This document shows positions 62,702-64,000 of a DNA stretch of 64,000 bases, one piece after another. A program made the position numbers and the translations under genes. Origin of the DNA: Tricholomella constricta. Its lineage: Eukaryota > Basidiomycota > Agaricomycetes > Agaricales > Lyophyllaceae. The notes beneath the pieces were generated by a model that saw only the letters and a program-made list of their open reading frames with translations, made no database searches and was not told where the DNA came from. Every line of letters starts with the position of its first letter. Position 1 is the first letter of the stretch. Location: the NCBI GenBank assembly GCA_013368375.1, contig JAACJP010000020.1, positions 248,001-312,000 of the forward strand, read 5' to 3'.

Positions 62702-64000
62702 CAACAGCTACCACCCTGGCAGGAAGTCAATCACGAGATTACTCTCGTCGATGATGAGAAACAGTACCAGTACCACGCGCCGAGGTGCCCAATGTCCCTT
62801 CGCGAGGAATTCTACGCGAAGGTCAATCGGTATACGGATTCTAAATGGTGGGAGCCTCGTTCGGTGAAGCAAGCAGCGCCGCTGCTATGTATCCCGAAAA
62901 AAGACGGCTCCCTGAGAACACCCTTGGATGCACGCCAGCGTAACGATAACACGATCAAGGACGTTACGCCCTTGCCAGACCAGGAAGTTATTCGCGAAGA
63001 TGTCGCTAGGGGAAAAATACGTTCAAAAATTGACTTAACAGATGCGTATGAACAAGTACGCATCCTTGAAAAAGATGTACATAAAACCGCCTTCGCAACG
63101 ATAGCGGGAACATACATCAGTAACATCATGCAAATCGGAGACTGCAATGCTCCCACGACATTTCAACGATTAATGACGTCCATCTTTCGGGACGTCATTG
63201 GGAAGTTCATGCATGTGTACTTGGACGATATATTCATATTCTCGAACTCTATTGAGGAACATGAAGACCACTTACGAGTTGTGTTCGAACGATTACGCGA
63301 ACAATCACTCTACCTTAAATGGAAGAAATGCGAATTGTATTCGGACCGCGTTGATTGCCTTGGTCACATTATTGACGACCAAGGAATTCACCCTGACGCT
63401 GACAAACTGGCACGGATCCGTGACTGGAGGAGACCACGGAATTACAACGATATCCAACGATTCGTTGGACTTGTTAATTATCTGGGACAGTTTCTCCCAG
63501 ATATATCTGCGTACACTGGTCCACTAATGGCGATGACCGAGAATGGGTCGCCATTTTATTGGAGACCAATTCATCAACGATGCTTTGAAATGATAAAGCA
63601 TATATGCTGCACAACGCCAATTATTCGGCCGATTCAACCGAAGACAGGCGAACCAATTTGGATTATCTGTGATGCCTCCAAGTCAGGCGTCGGTGCGATG
63701 TATGGACAAGGACCTACATGGATCCAAGCCCAGCCGGCTGGATTCATGTCCAAAAAATTCACTAATGCACAGCAGAATTATGCTGTGCATGAGCTCGAGA
63801 CCTTAGCTATTCTCGAAGTGTTACTTAAGTGGGAGGATAAACTTGTGGGCTATAAAATCCACATCATTACCGACCATAAAGCCCTCGAATTCTTTAAGAC
63901 CCAGGTGAATTTATCACCTAGGCAGCGTCGATGGATGGAATACATGTCGCGATTTAACTTCGACATAACCTATGTGAAAGGCGAACTGAATAAAGTCGCC
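62702..64000 (+). CDS. B-type pol segment (RT and start of RNase H), runs off window
   Basis: Plus strand, frame starting CAA CAG CTA at 62702, open to the window end. It is nearly identical to B pol: PPWQEVNHEI, WWEPRSVKQAAPLLCIPKK, the YLDDIFIFS active site (about 63219-63245), then RNase H starting ICDASKSGVGAMYG and ITDHKALEFF. Differences from B include PTTF for PATF and WRRP for WRVP. It is out of frame with the D part before it and lacks B protease and the RT N-terminus, so it was acquired as a fragment. Confidence 0.9.

Larger units (their letters stand above)
58097..64000 (+). mobile_element. Chimeric chromovirus D4, inserted in D3 (3' end outside window)
   Basis: The 5' LTR starts at 58097 after GCACT, the expected left target copy. 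Gag and pol follow, almost identical to D2. The same B fragment replaces RNase H. Then comes D integrase up to 62700, and then B-type pol to the end of the window. Element E is absent, so D4 gives the empty site for E. Confidence 0.93.

Noticed and set aside
1..64000. CRISPR arrays, bacterial operons, rRNA or tRNA genes
   Set aside because: None seen. The tandem arrays present are subterminal repeats of a eukaryotic transposon, not direct repeats with spacers.

Overview
The window looks like a repeat island of a mushroom-forming basidiomycete (Agaricomycetes; species not determinable from sequence alone). The evidence is the dense, short (42-66 nt) GT-AG introns with CTAAT/CTGAC-like branch sites, a KDZ-type DNA transposase with a CxC cysteine cluster, Tf1/sushi-type and other Ty3/gypsy retroelements, and proteins with a fungal Zn(2)Cys(6) cluster. 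No ordinary housekeeping gene, rRNA or tRNA was seen. Nearly everything is transposon, nested several layers deep. I use letters for the elements: A and B are one chromodomain gypsy superfamily with a third ORF, C is a second gypsy family, D1-D4 are Tf1/sushi-type chromoviruses, and E is the KDZ transposon.

Left block (1-28133): C is the oldest layer. D1 lies in C (right boundary 12092). A (5' end outside the window) lies in the D1 pol (right boundary 9575). B, complete and on the minus strand (16639-27647, two identical 221-bp LTRs, 5-bp target duplication TCCAC), splits the C integrase.

Middle block (28134-56225): two minus-strand paralogous genes (X at 28552-30681; Y at 31075-54739) encode proteins with a Zn(2)Cys(6) cluster in their C-terminal part. 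Y is split by D2 (32051-54413, target duplication CAACT). D2 is a chimera in which a B-derived LTR/leader/gag piece replaces its RNase H region, and it is in turn split by the 16.1-kb element E (36245-52345; 345/431-bp inverted repeats, 7-bp target duplication). E carries three multi-exon genes: an uncharacterised 1005-aa protein (minus), an Spt5-like protein with NGN and KOW domains and an Spt5-type C-terminal motif (plus), and the KDZ transposase (plus). A large palindrome separates the first two, divergent, genes.

Right block (56226-64000): D3 (minus, internally deleted) is interrupted by D4 (plus). D4 carries the same D/B chimeric junctions as D2 and then a second switch into B-type pol that runs off the window.

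Functionally, A and B encode Gag-protease and Pol separated by an in-frame UGA followed by CU, plus a conserved ORF3 of unknown role. The D elements show Gag/Pol -1 frame organisation, a TATA box, and a primer-binding site complementary to the predicted mRNA 5' end (self-priming). E is a transposon with a transposase and apparent host-derived cargo. The strongest candidates for something undescribed are the transposon-borne Spt5-like gene, the conserved gypsy ORF3, and the replicated D/B chimera.
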